From NCBI GenBank assembly GCA_944380855.1, contig CALWIW010000014.1, forward strand, positions 1 to 49,842: a stretch of DNA of 49,842 bases, read 5' to 3'. This DNA comes from an uncultured Clostridia bacterium (GTDB lineage Bacteria > Bacillota > Clostridia > Oscillospirales > Acutalibacteraceae). Made by a program: the position numbers and the translations under genes. Of the stretch, positions 37,868 through 46,043 are shown in pieces. The notes under the pieces were generated by a model, which saw only the letters and a list, made by a program, of their open reading frames with translations, was not told the origin of the DNA and ran no database searches. Positions within the stretch are counted from its first letter, which is position 1. Each line of letters opens with the position of its first letter.

Positions 37868-38809
37868 TTAACCGACTAAAAATCCTTCGATTATTTTTTC
37901 TTCGGCTTCTTCTTCCGTAAGACCTAAGGTTCTCAGCTTTAAAATCTGCTCTCCTGCAATTTTGCCGATTGCGGCTTCGTGAATAAGAGCCGCGTCAATG
38001 TTTCCTGCAAAAAGCTCAGGTGCTGCACTTACTGTGCCGTTGCCCACCAAAATTGCGTCACATTCCGAGTGCCCCGTACAGCGAGTGTTTCCTTTGATTA
38101 CAGAGCGGAACTCCTGGTGTGAGTTGTCCTTGGCAACGGAACGGGAAATAAGGTCGCAGGCGGAGTCCTCGCCGTCCATTGTAACGGAAAAGTCCGTATA
38201 TGCTGTTTCGTTTCCGTCTGTCATAATTCTTTCGGTAATGAGAAGCTTTGCCCTTGCTCCAACGGTTCCCGATGTCTTTCTGACTGTGCTGTCAACGCCG
38301 CTTATCTGAGTTGTATCCATTTCAAGAACGGAGTCCTCGTCCAAAGCAACATATGTTACAGGGTCAATTTTTCTCTGACCCTCTCCCTCACCTACACCTA
38401 TATGCTTTTCCTTATAAACCACATGGGCGTTTTTTCCCACAAAAAATCTGTGGATACCGTTGTGGCTTGATTCGCTGTGTCCGTCGTTGTGTATTCCGCA
38501 GCCGGCAACAATTACAATATCGGCATTTTCTCCAACAAAAAAGTCATTGTAAACAAGGTCCTCAACTCCGCTGTGGGTTACGCAGGCCGGAATATACACG
38601 GTCTCCCCTTTTGTGTTCGGCTTTATGTGAATTTCAATTCCCGGGTTATCGGTTTTCGGTACTATTGAAATATTTTTTGAGGACTGTCTTCCTGCACAGC
38701 CTCCGTCCTCTCTTATATTGTAGGCTGAATTTTCAAAATCAATCTCGCCGTCAGCGATAAGATTTAAAAGCTCCTTTGTAATGCTGTTCATATTTGCAAC
38801 GCTGCTCAT
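37868..38809 (-). CDS. SufB/SufD-family Fe-S scaffold protein (SmsB-like)
   Basis: A 313-residue protein with the right-handed beta-helix core of SufB/SufD: repeated short strands, then the C-terminal family signature ELFAGNIDAALIHEAAIGKIAGEQILKLRTLGLTEEEAEEKIIEGF (given in part), where Glu/His of HEAAIGK are conserved. It is much shorter than SufB of the full sufCDSUB operon, and only one SufBD-type gene is present. With the adjoining SufC it matches the minimal two-gene SMS (SmsCB) machinery. No cysteine desulfurase or scaffold SufU is beside it. Start overlaps the SufC stop by 4 nt. Confidence 0.88.
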   Translation of the reverse strand: MSSVANMNSITKELLNLIADGEIDFENSAYNIREDGGCAGRQSSKNISIVPKTDNPGIEIHIKPNTKGETVYIPACVTHSGVEDLVYNDFFVGENADIVIVAGCGIHNDGHSESSHNGIHRFFVGKNAHVVYKEKHIGVGEGEGQRKIDPVTYVALDEDSVLEMDTTQISGVDSTVRKTSGTVGARAKLLITERIMTDGNETAYTDFSVTMDGEDSACDLISRSVAKDNSHQEFRSVIKGNTRCTGHSECDAILVGNGTVSAAPELFAGNIDAALIHEAAIGKIAGEQILKLRTLGLTEEEAEEKIIEGFLVG

Positions 38810-39537
38810 GCTGTGTACACCTTCTTTCCTTTAGGGCATTGCATTGCTTTCTCGTCTGCCAAAAGCTCAGGCAATACCTCTTCCTTTGTGCCTCTTGTTC
38901 TCACCTTGCCGTTGGCGATTACAACAATCTCGTCGGCAATTTCCAAAATTCTCTCCTGGTGAGAAATAATTAAAAGTGAGTTGTTTGTTTTTTCTTTAAG
39001 CTCTTTGAAAGCCTCTATAAGTCCCGAGAAGCTCCAAAGGTCGATTCCTGCTTCCGGCTCGTCAAATACGGAAAGCTTTGTATTTGTTCTTGCCAAAACA
39101 GTGGCAATTTCAATTCTCTTTATCTCTCCGCCGGAAAGGCTTGCATTTACCTCTCTGTCGATGTAATCCTTTGTGCAAAGTCCCACTCTGCCCAAAATTG
39201 TGCAGTATTTATCTTCGGAAAGCTTTCCCCCGTGGGCAAGCTCCAAAAGGTTTCTTACGGTAAGTCCCTTAAAACGGACAGGCTGCTGGAAAGCGTAGCC
39301 TATGCCCTTTAATGCTCTTTCTGTTATGTCAAGGTCGGTTATGTCCTCTCCGTCAAGATAAATTTTACCTGCCGACGGAGTTTCAAGTCCTGCTATAATC
39401 TTTGCCAAAGAGGTTTTTCCTCCGCCGTTGGGCCCCGTTATAACCGTCAGCTTTCCCTCGGGGATCTCAAGGTCTATGCCGTTTAAAATCTGCTCTCCTC
39501 CGGGAACTGACCATGTAATATTTTCAAGCTTTAACAT
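38806..39537 (-). CDS. SufC-like Fe-S assembly ATPase (SmsC-like)
   Basis: A 243-residue ABC ATPase: Walker A GPNGGGKTS at 35-43, Q-loop YAFQQPVRFKGL, signature SLSGGEIKRIEIA, and Walker B LSVFDEPEAGIDLWS, then ISHQERIL with the H-loop histidine. The KRIEIA and DEPEAGID forms are typical of SufC rather than a transporter, and there is no permease nearby. It would drive conformational change of the SufB-type partner encoded downstream. It is first in the minus-strand pair, 284 nt from the divergent Crp/Fnr gene. Confidence 0.9.
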   Translation of the reverse strand: MLKLENITWSVPGGEQILNGIDLEIPEGKLTVITGPNGGGKTSLAKIIAGLETPSAGKIYLDGEDITDLDITERALKGIGYAFQQPVRFKGLTVRNLLELAHGGKLSEDKYCTILGRVGLCTKDYIDREVNASLSGGEIKRIEIATVLARTNTKLSVFDEPEAGIDLWSFSGLIEAFKELKEKTNNSLLIISHQERILEIADEIVVIANGKVRTRGTKEEVLPELLADEKAMQCPKGKKVYTA

Positions 39538-39792
39538 CTGCGTTTCCTTTCTGTATTCCTGACAAATAATTGTCTTATACTTTTATTTTCTCTGCCATTA
39601 CCCTGAAAACATTTTAAAAATTCCAAGGCCTGCGACAAATTACGGTAAAAATTTCCGCATATACACAATTTATATTGTATTGCAAAATACAGATTATGTC
39701 AATTTAGTATTTACATAATCTGTGAAAAATAACCGCAAATTAGTTCTTTACTTTTTCTGGGAATTATATTATCATATCAAAAGAAATAAATC

Positions 39793-39808
39793 TGTTGCAA
39801 TTGCAACA
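39793..39808. promoter_or_regulatory. Perfect 16-bp palindrome upstream of the Crp/Fnr gene
   Basis: TGTTGCAATTGCAACA lies immediately before AGGAGAGG of the regulator gene. Its symmetry and position suggest an operator, perhaps for the regulator itself; it could also lie in the message leader. Confidence 0.55.
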
Positions 39809-39821
39809 AAAGGAGAGGAAA

Positions 39822-40490
39822 ATGACATTTTACGATAATTTTTTATTTGAGGAAATAAAAAAAGAAGATTTTAATAAAATGATGTGCTGTTTTTCTCCGA
39901 AAATCGAAAGCTTTAAAAGAAATGAGATTGTCTGTGATTTCGGCAAAAATCCGGGAATTATAGGTATAATCCGCACCGGTACCGCCATAACCGTAAGAAA
40001 CAGCGTTAACGGAAACCGAACCATACTTGAAAGTCTTGAGGAAGGTGATATTTTCGGGGAAGCCTTTACAGTCTGCGACAAGCTCAGCGACGGTATTTAC
40101 GTTGTCTGCGAAGAGGACTGTCAGGTTATGTTTATGGATTACCGTTCCATACTTCACCCCTGCTCTAACGGGTGCATTTCTCACAGCAGGCTTTTGGAAA
40201 ACTTTTTCTTTATGCTTGCCCGCCGTTCGGTAATGTTAAGCCGCCGGGTAGAGCTTTTGAGCCGTCGTTCAATAAGGGAAAAAATTCTTTGCTATCTCAG
40301 CATGGAAAGCTGTTCCCAAAAATCACGGAAAATCCGTCTGCCTATGAGTCTTTCAAACCTTGCGGACTATCTTTGCGTTGACAGAAGTGCCATGATGAGA
40401 GAGCTTAAAAAGCTTAACGATGAAAAAATTATTCTAAGTGAGAAAAAAACGGTTACAATACTAAACAGTAATATAGAAACAGAAATGTAA
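39822..40490 (+). CDS. Crp/Fnr-family transcription regulator
   Basis: A 222-residue protein: cyclic-nucleotide-binding-type beta roll (about 20-120, with GIIRTGTAITVRN and LEEGDIFGEAF), dimer helix, and C-terminal winged helix (SLSNLADYLCVDRSAMMRELKKL). It starts at ATG after AGGAG; a frame extension to 39795 runs through the palindrome and lacks support. The protein is unusually cysteine-rich (for example CC, CEEDC, CSNGC), which could mean redox or Fe-S sensing. It is divergent from the sufCB-like genes, so control of Fe-S assembly is a reasonable guess, not shown. Confidence 0.88.
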   Translation: MTFYDNFLFEEIKKEDFNKMMCCFSPKIESFKRNEIVCDFGKNPGIIGIIRTGTAITVRNSVNGNRTILESLEEGDIFGEAFTVCDKLSDGIYVVCEEDCQVMFMDYRSILHPCSNGCISHSRLLENFFFMLARRSVMLSRRVELLSRRSIREKILCYLSMESCSQKSRKIRLPMSLSNLADYLCVDRSAMMRELKKLNDEKIILSEKKTVTILNSNIETEM

Positions 40491-40506
40491 AAGAGGAAAT
40501 AAAGCT

Positions 40507-41022
40507 ATGAATAATAACGGTATTGAAATAGAAAGAAAATATCTTATAAAAATGCCCGATATGGAAAAGCTCAGACAAACGGATAACTACGACTTTTCCG
40601 AAATAGAACAGGTTTATGTCAGCGACACAATGGACGGCATGTTCGGAAGAATAAGAAAAAGAGGAAAAAACGGAGTTTATAAATACTACAAAACCTTTAA
40701 AAAGGACGTAACAGTCGTTACCCGTATAGAAATAGAAAGCGAAATTTCCGAAAAAGAATATAAAGAGCTTAAAAAACACTGCCGTGAGGGTTTTGGAATT
40801 ATAGAAAAAACACGCCACGTATTTGATTACAAGGGTCAGACCTTTGAGCTTGATATTTTCCCATTTTGGAATGATAAAGCTTTTTTAGAAGCCGAGGTTT
40901 CTTCGGAAGATACAGAAATACCGATACCTCCCTTTATTGAAGTTATAAAAGAGGTTACAGAAGACCTAAGCTACAGAAATTCAGCTTTGGCGGTTTGGGT
41001 TTTTAAAAACACGGCTGAGTAA
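40507..41022 (+). CDS. CYTH-domain protein (triphosphate tunnel metalloenzyme family)
   Basis: A 171-residue protein beginning with the family mark EIERKYLI (ExExK). Later strands carry the expected charged residues (RIRKRG, YKYYKTFKK, RIEIESEI, FELDIFPFW, EAEV). Members bind triphosphates; activities include triphosphatase and adenylyl cyclase, and the substrate here is unknown. It starts 16 nt after the Crp/Fnr stop, so both are probably in one transcript. Confidence 0.88.
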   Translation: MNNNGIEIERKYLIKMPDMEKLRQTDNYDFSEIEQVYVSDTMDGMFGRIRKRGKNGVYKYYKTFKKDVTVVTRIEIESEISEKEYKELKKHCREGFGIIEKTRHVFDYKGQTFELDIFPFWNDKAFLEAEVSSEDTEIPIPPFIEVIKEVTEDLSYRNSALAVWVFKNTAE

Positions 41023-41082
41023 AAAATCCCCTGCATTAAGTGCGGTGATTTTCTGCTGTAAATGGTGTATTTTAATAATGGT

Positions 41083-41176
41083 TGTATAGCAAATGTTTGG
41101 GGAAAATTTTGGGATTCCAAAGGGACCAGTGTCCCTTTGGCAGGTGGTTTGGAGGACAGTGTCCTCCAAGGTCTTA
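41083..41176 (+). repeat. Double-hairpin repeat (copy 3)
   Basis: ttccaaagggac..gtccctttgg then ggaggaca..tgtcctcc, followed by aaggtctt. It matches 11158-11218 through both hairpins, and matches 19245-19290 in its first half including the leading tatagcaaatg. Confidence 0.72.
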
Positions 41177-41233
41177 AAATTCGTTAACGCCGATTTAAGT
41201 GACTTTCAGATTATGTTTTGAATAACAAAACTC

Positions 41234-41262
41234 TTTACAAAACAATTACTCTGTGATATTAT
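41234..41262 (+). promoter_or_regulatory. Promoter for copA
   Basis: TTTACA (41234-41239), 17-nt spacer, TATTAT (41257-41262), 55 nt upstream of copA and directly before a G/C-tract palindrome. Confidence 0.75.
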
Positions 41263-41266
41263 TGAT

Positions 41267-41290
41267 ATACACCCCACGGGGGTGGTGTGT
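41267..41290. promoter_or_regulatory. Candidate CsoR operator
   Basis: An imperfect palindrome atacaccccacggggg followed by tggtgtgt, with C- and G-tracts like known CsoR sites. It overlaps the expected transcription start of copA, where a repressor would block it; csoR is encoded just downstream. Confidence 0.6.
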
Positions 41291-41317
41291 TTTTGATAAA
41301 TATAAGGGGTGATATAA

Positions 41318-43930
41318 ATGAAAGAAAAATACGATATAACGGGAATGACTTGCAGTGCCTGCAGTGCTCACGTGGAAAAAGCCGTTAAAAAGCTTTCGGG
41401 CATGAAAAACGTCAGCGTTAATCTTCTGCAAAATTCTATGACCGTTGAGTACGACCAAAATTCTTTAAGTTCACAGGATATAACAGAGGCAGTTGAAAAG
41501 GCAGGCTACGGGGCTTTCCTTAAAACCAATGAGGCTGTGAAAGCTTCAGGCAATAAAAACGCTCAGACGGCAAAAGCGGAAAATAAAAGCGAAAAAAACG
41601 CCGCAGAGATGAAAAAAAGACTTATAAGCTCCTTTTGTTTTCTGATACCATTAATGTATTTTTCCATGGGACATATGCTGGGAGCACCTTTGCCAAAAAT
41701 TCTAAGTCCTGCGTTTAACCCGCTTATTTTTGCATTGATCCAGCTTTTTCTCACTTTGCCAATTATGTATATTAACCGAAAGTATTTTAAAACCGGATTT
41801 AAAACGCTTTTTAAGCTGTCCCCGAATATGGATTCCCTTATAGCTATAGGATCGGGAGCTTCGGCTGTTTACAGCATTTATATTATTTTTAAAATGGCTT
41901 ATTCCATGGGACTGGGCCATATGGCTTCCGCTCACCATATGGCAATGGATTTATACTTCGAGTCGGCGGCAATGATACTGACTCTTATAACCTTGGGAAA
42001 ATATTTCGAGGCACGTTCCAAAAAGAGAACCTCAGACGCCCTTACAAAGCTTATGAACCTTGCACCTAAAACCGCAGTTGTGGAAAGAAACGGCGAGGAA
42101 ATTGAAATTCTGTCGGAACAGGTGGCAGAGGGCGACATTGTAATTATAAGACCCGGACAGAGTATTCCCGTTGACGGAATTGTCACAGAGGGCAGAGGCT
42201 CCGTTGACCAGTCCGCAATAACAGGGGAGAGCATACCAGAGGAAAAAACAGTGGGAAGCTCGGTAATCGGTGCCACCGTAAACAAAAGCGGATTTTTTAA
42301 ATTCAAAGCCACAAAGGTTGGCGAAAACACAACTTTGGCACAGATTATAAAGCTGGTTGAGGAAGCAGGCGGCTCGAAAGCTCCCATTGCAAAGCTTGCG
42401 GACAAGGTAAGCGGAGTTTTCGTTCCTATTGTTATAGCAATAGCTGTAATCACCGCCGCCGTTTGGCTTATATTGGGATACCCCTTCAGCTTTGCCCTTA
42501 CAATGGGAATTTCCGTCCTTGTAATTTCCTGTCCCTGTGCTTTGGGACTTGCAACTCCCACGGCGATTATGGTGGGAACAGGCAAGGGAGCGGAAAACGG
42601 AATACTTATAAAATCAGCGGAAGCACTTGAAACGGCACATCTGATAAATACGGTTGTTTTGGATAAAACGGGAACAATAACCATGGGAACTCCAGTTGTA
42701 ACCGACGTTTTTCCCATAAAGGGAGAAACCGTGGAAAGCCTTGTTTCCCTTGGGGCGGCTGTTGAAAAACCCTCTGAGCACCCGTTGGCAGACGCTATTG
42801 TAAAATATGCAAATGAGAAAAAAATAAACATTCCCAATGTCCAAAACTTTTTTGCCCGTGAGGGAGAAGGAATCGGCGGAGAGGTTGACGGAAGAAAAAT
42901 ACTTGCAGGAAATCTTAAAATGATGCATAATAACGGTATAGATACGGAAAAAGCCGAAAAATATACTGAACAGTTGGCTCAGGAGGGGAAAACTCCCATG
43001 TATTTTGCCGCAGAGGGCAGACTTTTGGGAATTATCGCTGTTGCCGACACAATTAAGCCCACAAGCCCTCAGGCTGTTTCGGAATTTGAGAAAATGGGAA
43101 TAGACGTTGTAATGCTTACAGGTGACAACGCAAAAACCGCCGAGGCTATAAGAAAAAAAGCAGGAGTAAAGAGTGTTGTGGCACAGGTTATGCCTCAGGA
43201 CAAGGCGGCAGAGGTTCAAAGACTTCAAAAAGAGGGCAAAAAGGTGGCAATGATTGGCGACGGAATTAACGACGCTCCCGCACTGGCGTCATCAGACGTG
43301 GGAATCGCCATCGGAGCTGGTACTGATATTGCCATAGAATCGGCGGACGTTGTGCTTATGAAAAGCGATTTGCTGGACGGAGTAAACGCTGTCAGACTCA
43401 GCAAGGCTGTTATTAAAAACATCAAGGAAAACCTTTTTTGGGCATTTTTCTACAACGTAATCGGCATACCCATTGCCGCAGGAGTTTTCTACTGGGCAGG
43501 ACTTACCCTAAACCCAATGATTGGAGCGGCGGCAATGAGCTTCAGTTCAGTGTTCGTTGTTTCAAACGCATTAAGACTTAAATTTTTCAAGCCTTTAAAA
43601 TCCAATGAATACTGCACCGATAACTGTGCAGTAAAGAAACAATCAGACAGTACGGTAAATATTTCATATATTGAAGCTTCTTCAGAGGAGCAGAAAACAA
43701 AAAAAGAAAAGGAGAAAATCAAAATGAAAAAAACAATTATAATTGAAGGCATGATGTGTATGCACTGTGTAGCAAGAGTACAAAAAGCACTTGAGGATAT
43801 AGACGGAGTTACGGCTCAGATGGATTTGGATAAGAAAGCCGCATACCTTACCCTTGAAAAGGAAGTTTCCGACGAGATTTTGACAAAGGCCGTTACCGAC
43901 GCAGGTTATCAGGTGGTTACAATTCTTTAA
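41318..43930 (+). CDS. copA: Copper-exporting P1B-type ATPase CopA with N- and C-terminal metal-binding domains
   Basis: An 870-residue membrane pump that exports Cu(I). Order: N-terminal heavy-metal domain GMTCSACSAHVEKAV (Cys12, Cys15), eight expected membrane helices, CPC motif in ISCPCALGLATPTA (about 404-406), phosphorylation site DKTGTIT (about 448), SEHPLADAI, and GDGINDAPAL. After the last helix a charged linker leads to a second metal domain with MMCMHC (Cys814, Cys817), equal to a whole CopZ chaperone. Most CopA proteins lack a C-terminal domain of this kind. csoR follows 31 nt later, giving a repressor-controlled copper operon. Confidence 0.95.
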   Translation: MKEKYDITGMTCSACSAHVEKAVKKLSGMKNVSVNLLQNSMTVEYDQNSLSSQDITEAVEKAGYGAFLKTNEAVKASGNKNAQTAKAENKSEKNAAEMKKRLISSFCFLIPLMYFSMGHMLGAPLPKILSPAFNPLIFALIQLFLTLPIMYINRKYFKTGFKTLFKLSPNMDSLIAIGSGASAVYSIYIIFKMAYSMGLGHMASAHHMAMDLYFESAAMILTLITLGKYFEARSKKRTSDALTKLMNLAPKTAVVERNGEEIEILSEQVAEGDIVIIRPGQSIPVDGIVTEGRGSVDQSAITGESIPEEKTVGSSVIGATVNKSGFFKFKATKVGENTTLAQIIKLVEEAGGSKAPIAKLADKVSGVFVPIVIAIAVITAAVWLILGYPFSFALTMGISVLVISCPCALGLATPTAIMVGTGKGAENGILIKSAEALETAHLINTVVLDKTGTITMGTPVVTDVFPIKGETVESLVSLGAAVEKPSEHPLADAIVKYANEKKINIPNVQNFFAREGEGIGGEVDGRKILAGNLKMMHNNGIDTEKAEKYTEQLAQEGKTPMYFAAEGRLLGIIAVADTIKPTSPQAVSEFEKMGIDVVMLTGDNAKTAEAIRKKAGVKSVVAQVMPQDKAAEVQRLQKEGKKVAMIGDGINDAPALASSDVGIAIGAGTDIAIESADVVLMKSDLLDGVNAVRLSKAVIKNIKENLFWAFFYNVIGIPIAAGVFYWAGLTLNPMIGAAAMSFSSVFVVSNALRLKFFKPLKSNEYCTDNCAVKKQSDSTVNISYIEASSEEQKTKKEKEKIKMKKTIIIEGMMCMHCVARVQKALEDIDGVTAQMDLDKKAAYLTLEKEVSDEILTKAVTDAGYQVVTIL
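43724..43930 (+). CDS. Possible separately translated CopZ chaperone inside copA
   Basis: Within copA, AAGGAG at 43709-43714 stands 9 nt before an in-frame ATG at 43724. A product from this start would be 68 aa, beginning MKKTIIIEGMMCMHC, a complete CopZ-like copper chaperone. The strong internal ribosome binding site just at the domain boundary suggests both a fused and a free form are made. An alternative is that an ancestral copA-copZ pair fused by loss of the stop codon and the old site is a relic. Confidence 0.55.
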   Translation: MKKTIIIEGMMCMHCVARVQKALEDIDGVTAQMDLDKKAAYLTLEKEVSDEILTKAVTDAGYQVVTIL

Positions 43931-43961
43931 ACGAATTATTTATATAGAAAGGGCGGTAAAT

Positions 43962-44222
43962 ATGAAAGCGGACAGAAAAAAGGTGGAAACCCTTATAAAG
44001 ACCGCAAAGGGTCAGCTTGAGGGAGTTTTAAAAATGATTGAAGATGACAGATACTGTATAGACATTTCCAATCAGATTATGGCGGCAAACGCCGTTTTAA
44101 ACAAGGCAAACCGTGAAATACTTGCCGCCCATATGAAAAGCTGTGTTTTGGAAGCTGCAAAAAGCGAAAACGGCGAAGAAAAAATTGACGAGCTTATCAA
44201 AGTTATAAACAAACTTTTTTAA
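43962..44222 (+). CDS. csoR: Copper-sensing repressor CsoR
   Basis: An 86-residue all-helical DUF156 protein with the Cu(I) ligands of CsoR in place: Cys32, His57 and Cys61 (YCIDISNQI; AAHMKSCV). Apo-CsoR represses copper genes and releases DNA when it binds Cu(I). It starts after AAAGGGCGG. Being last in the copA operon, it would regulate its own synthesis through the site at 41267-41290. Confidence 0.92.
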   Translation: MKADRKKVETLIKTAKGQLEGVLKMIEDDRYCIDISNQIMAANAVLNKANREILAAHMKSCVLEAAKSENGEEKIDELIKVINKLF

Positions 44223-44246
44223 TTTTTTATATCCGCTTTTTTAAAT

Positions 44247-44402
44247 CCGCCTTGCAGCACTTCTGTTTGGAAATTAACACCGTTTCAAGGCGGGCGAATC
44301 TTTTGTTTCCGCCTTGCAAGACTTCAATTTAAAAATAAACTTTATTACAAGGCGGGCGAAACCTTTTACTTAATCTTTGGAATGGCTCGCTCACATAAAT
44401 AT
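44247..44402 (+). repeat. Two palindrome-capped repeats plus GGAATGGCTCGCTC flank
   Basis: Copies at 44247-44293 and 44309-44355 (both ccgccttg/caaggcgg, 47 nt), preceded by the prefix atatccgcttttttaaat and followed by ggaatggctcgctca (44379-44393). The spacer 44223-44658 has no gene; it also contains a gtaggggcggattc half-palindrome at about 44428. Confidence 0.87.
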
Positions 44403-44530
44403 TTTTACTATGCTTTTTATTCTCTGTGTAGGGGCGGATTCTTTTTTGTCCGTCGGAAAACAAAATTTTATTTATATCGGAGTTTAAAAATCCGTTCCTA
44501 AGAAAGATAAACAAACTTTAATAAAACTTT

Positions 44531-44578
44531 AGACTGAAATAAGACAGCGGCGGTAAAATGATTACCGCCGCTCAGTCT
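44531..44578 (+). terminator. Strong hairpin upstream of the MATE gene
   Basis: An inner perfect 11-bp stem agcggcggtaa/ttaccgccgct (44546-44556 with 44562-44572) inside an outer agactga/tcagtct pair, followed by gtttctt. It probably terminates upstream transcription before the MATE promoter. Confidence 0.75.
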
Positions 44579-44583
44579 GTTTC

Positions 44584-44612
44584 TTGCAGATTGTGTTTTT
44601 TTATTTTATAAT
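44584..44612 (+). promoter_or_regulatory. Promoter for the MATE gene
   Basis: TTGCAG (44584-44589), 17-nt spacer, TATAAT (44607-44612), about 45 nt before the start codon. Confidence 0.7.
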
Positions 44613-44658
44613 ATTTTTAATATAATCATATATAAGACAAAAATAAGGAGGGTTTTGA

Positions 44659-46032
44659 ATGGCTGTAAAGCCGCTTGGCACAGAAAAAAATGATTTAACC
44701 CAAGGAAGTCTGGTTAAAAAGGTTACATTGTTTTCCCTGCCATTTTTGCTTGCAAATATTATACAGGCACTTTACGGGGCGGCTGACCTTTTTGTAATAG
44801 GTCAGTACTGTTCTGCGGAAAGTGTGGCGGCTGTTTCCACCGCAACACAGGTAACTCAGATAATCACAAGCATTATTTCGGGTCTTACCTTGGGCGGCAC
44901 CGTCCTTGTGGGCAAATATGTGGGAATGAAAAGGGAAAAGGAAGTTAAGGAAACAATAGGAACTAATCTTACATTGTTTTTCTTTGCGGGAATTATACTT
45001 ACTGTTTTGCTTTTGATTTTTTCCGAGCCGATACTTTACGCTTTGCAGACGCCTGCGTCTGCCTTTGAAAAAGCAAAGGAATATGTGACCGTTTGCAGTT
45101 TCGGCATTGTATTTATCTGCGGATATAACGCCATAAGTGCGATACTCAGAGGTTACGGCGACTCAAAAACGCCCTTGATTTTTGTAGCCTTTGCAGGGAT
45201 TTTAAACATTATCGGGGATATTGTGCTGGTAAAATATTTTAATATGGACGTTAGCGGTGCGGCTTTGGCGACGATTGTTTCCCAGGGTGTAAGTATGTTT
45301 TGCTCCATTATATACCTTAATAAAAAGCAGTTTGTATTTGCCTTTAAGCTTAAAAATTTCAAGGTGGTAAAAGAGAGGGCCTTGGAGCTTGCGAAAATAG
45401 GAATACCCATAACCTTGCAGGAATGTATGGTAAGGCTTTCCTTTCTGTATCTCACCTCGGTGACAAACAGCTTGGGAGTAGCCGCTTCCTCGGCTGTGGG
45501 AATAGCAAGCAAATACGATGTTTTTGCAATGCTTCCGGCAACCTCGGCGGCTAACGCTTTGGCGTCTGTTGTTGCACAAAATTACGGTGCGGGAAAATAT
45601 CAGAGAATGAACAAATCCCTGCTTGTGGGAATTTGCTTTGCTCTGCCCATATCACTGTGCTTTTTCCTTTGGGCACAAATTTCTCCTGAAACAATGCTGG
45701 GGCTCTTTACAAAGGACAGCGAAATAATAAAAGTGGGAATAGACTTTTTCAGAACCTGTAGTTATGATTACATAGCAGTGCTGTTTGTGTTCTGCTTTAA
45801 CGGATATTTAAACGGAAGAACAAAGACGCTGTTTACAATGATAAGCTGCTGCTTCGGAGCTTTGGCACTTAGAATGCCGCTTATATATCTTGTATGCAGA
45901 TATTTCCCGGGTAATTTGGGAATAATCGGAACGGTGGCCCCGACAGTATCGGGAATAATGGCTGTTTACACATTGATTTATGTTTTGTATTTGGTTAAAA
46001 AACATAACCATGGGGATTTTTTATATAATTAG
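44659..46032 (+). CDS. MATE-family efflux transporter
   Basis: A 457-residue protein with about 12 transmembrane helices in two similar halves, of the kind that exports drugs or metabolites using a Na+ or H+ gradient. Family features: the start QGSLVKKVTLFSLPFLLANIIQALYGAADLFVIG, AISAILRGYGDSKTPL, and the second-half GIPITLQECMVRLSF. AAGGAGGG precedes the ATG. Substrate unknown. It is a single gene with its own promoter, and a hairpin (46048-46075) directly follows the stop. Confidence 0.93.
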   Translation: MAVKPLGTEKNDLTQGSLVKKVTLFSLPFLLANIIQALYGAADLFVIGQYCSAESVAAVSTATQVTQIITSIISGLTLGGTVLVGKYVGMKREKEVKETIGTNLTLFFFAGIILTVLLLIFSEPILYALQTPASAFEKAKEYVTVCSFGIVFICGYNAISAILRGYGDSKTPLIFVAFAGILNIIGDIVLVKYFNMDVSGAALATIVSQGVSMFCSIIYLNKKQFVFAFKLKNFKVVKERALELAKIGIPITLQECMVRLSFLYLTSVTNSLGVAASSAVGIASKYDVFAMLPATSAANALASVVAQNYGAGKYQRMNKSLLVGICFALPISLCFFLWAQISPETMLGLFTKDSEIIKVGIDFFRTCSYDYIAVLFVFCFNGYLNGRTKTLFTMISCCFGALALRMPLIYLVCRYFPGNLGIIGTVAPTVSGIMAVYTLIYVLYLVKKHNHGDFLYN

Positions 46033-46043
46033 TATCATAATAA

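Noticed and set aside
41932-42837. Long antisense open frame inside copA
   Set aside because: It is an antisense shadow of a well-conserved gene, low-complexity Ser/Thr/Ile-rich, with no ribosome binding site or family features.
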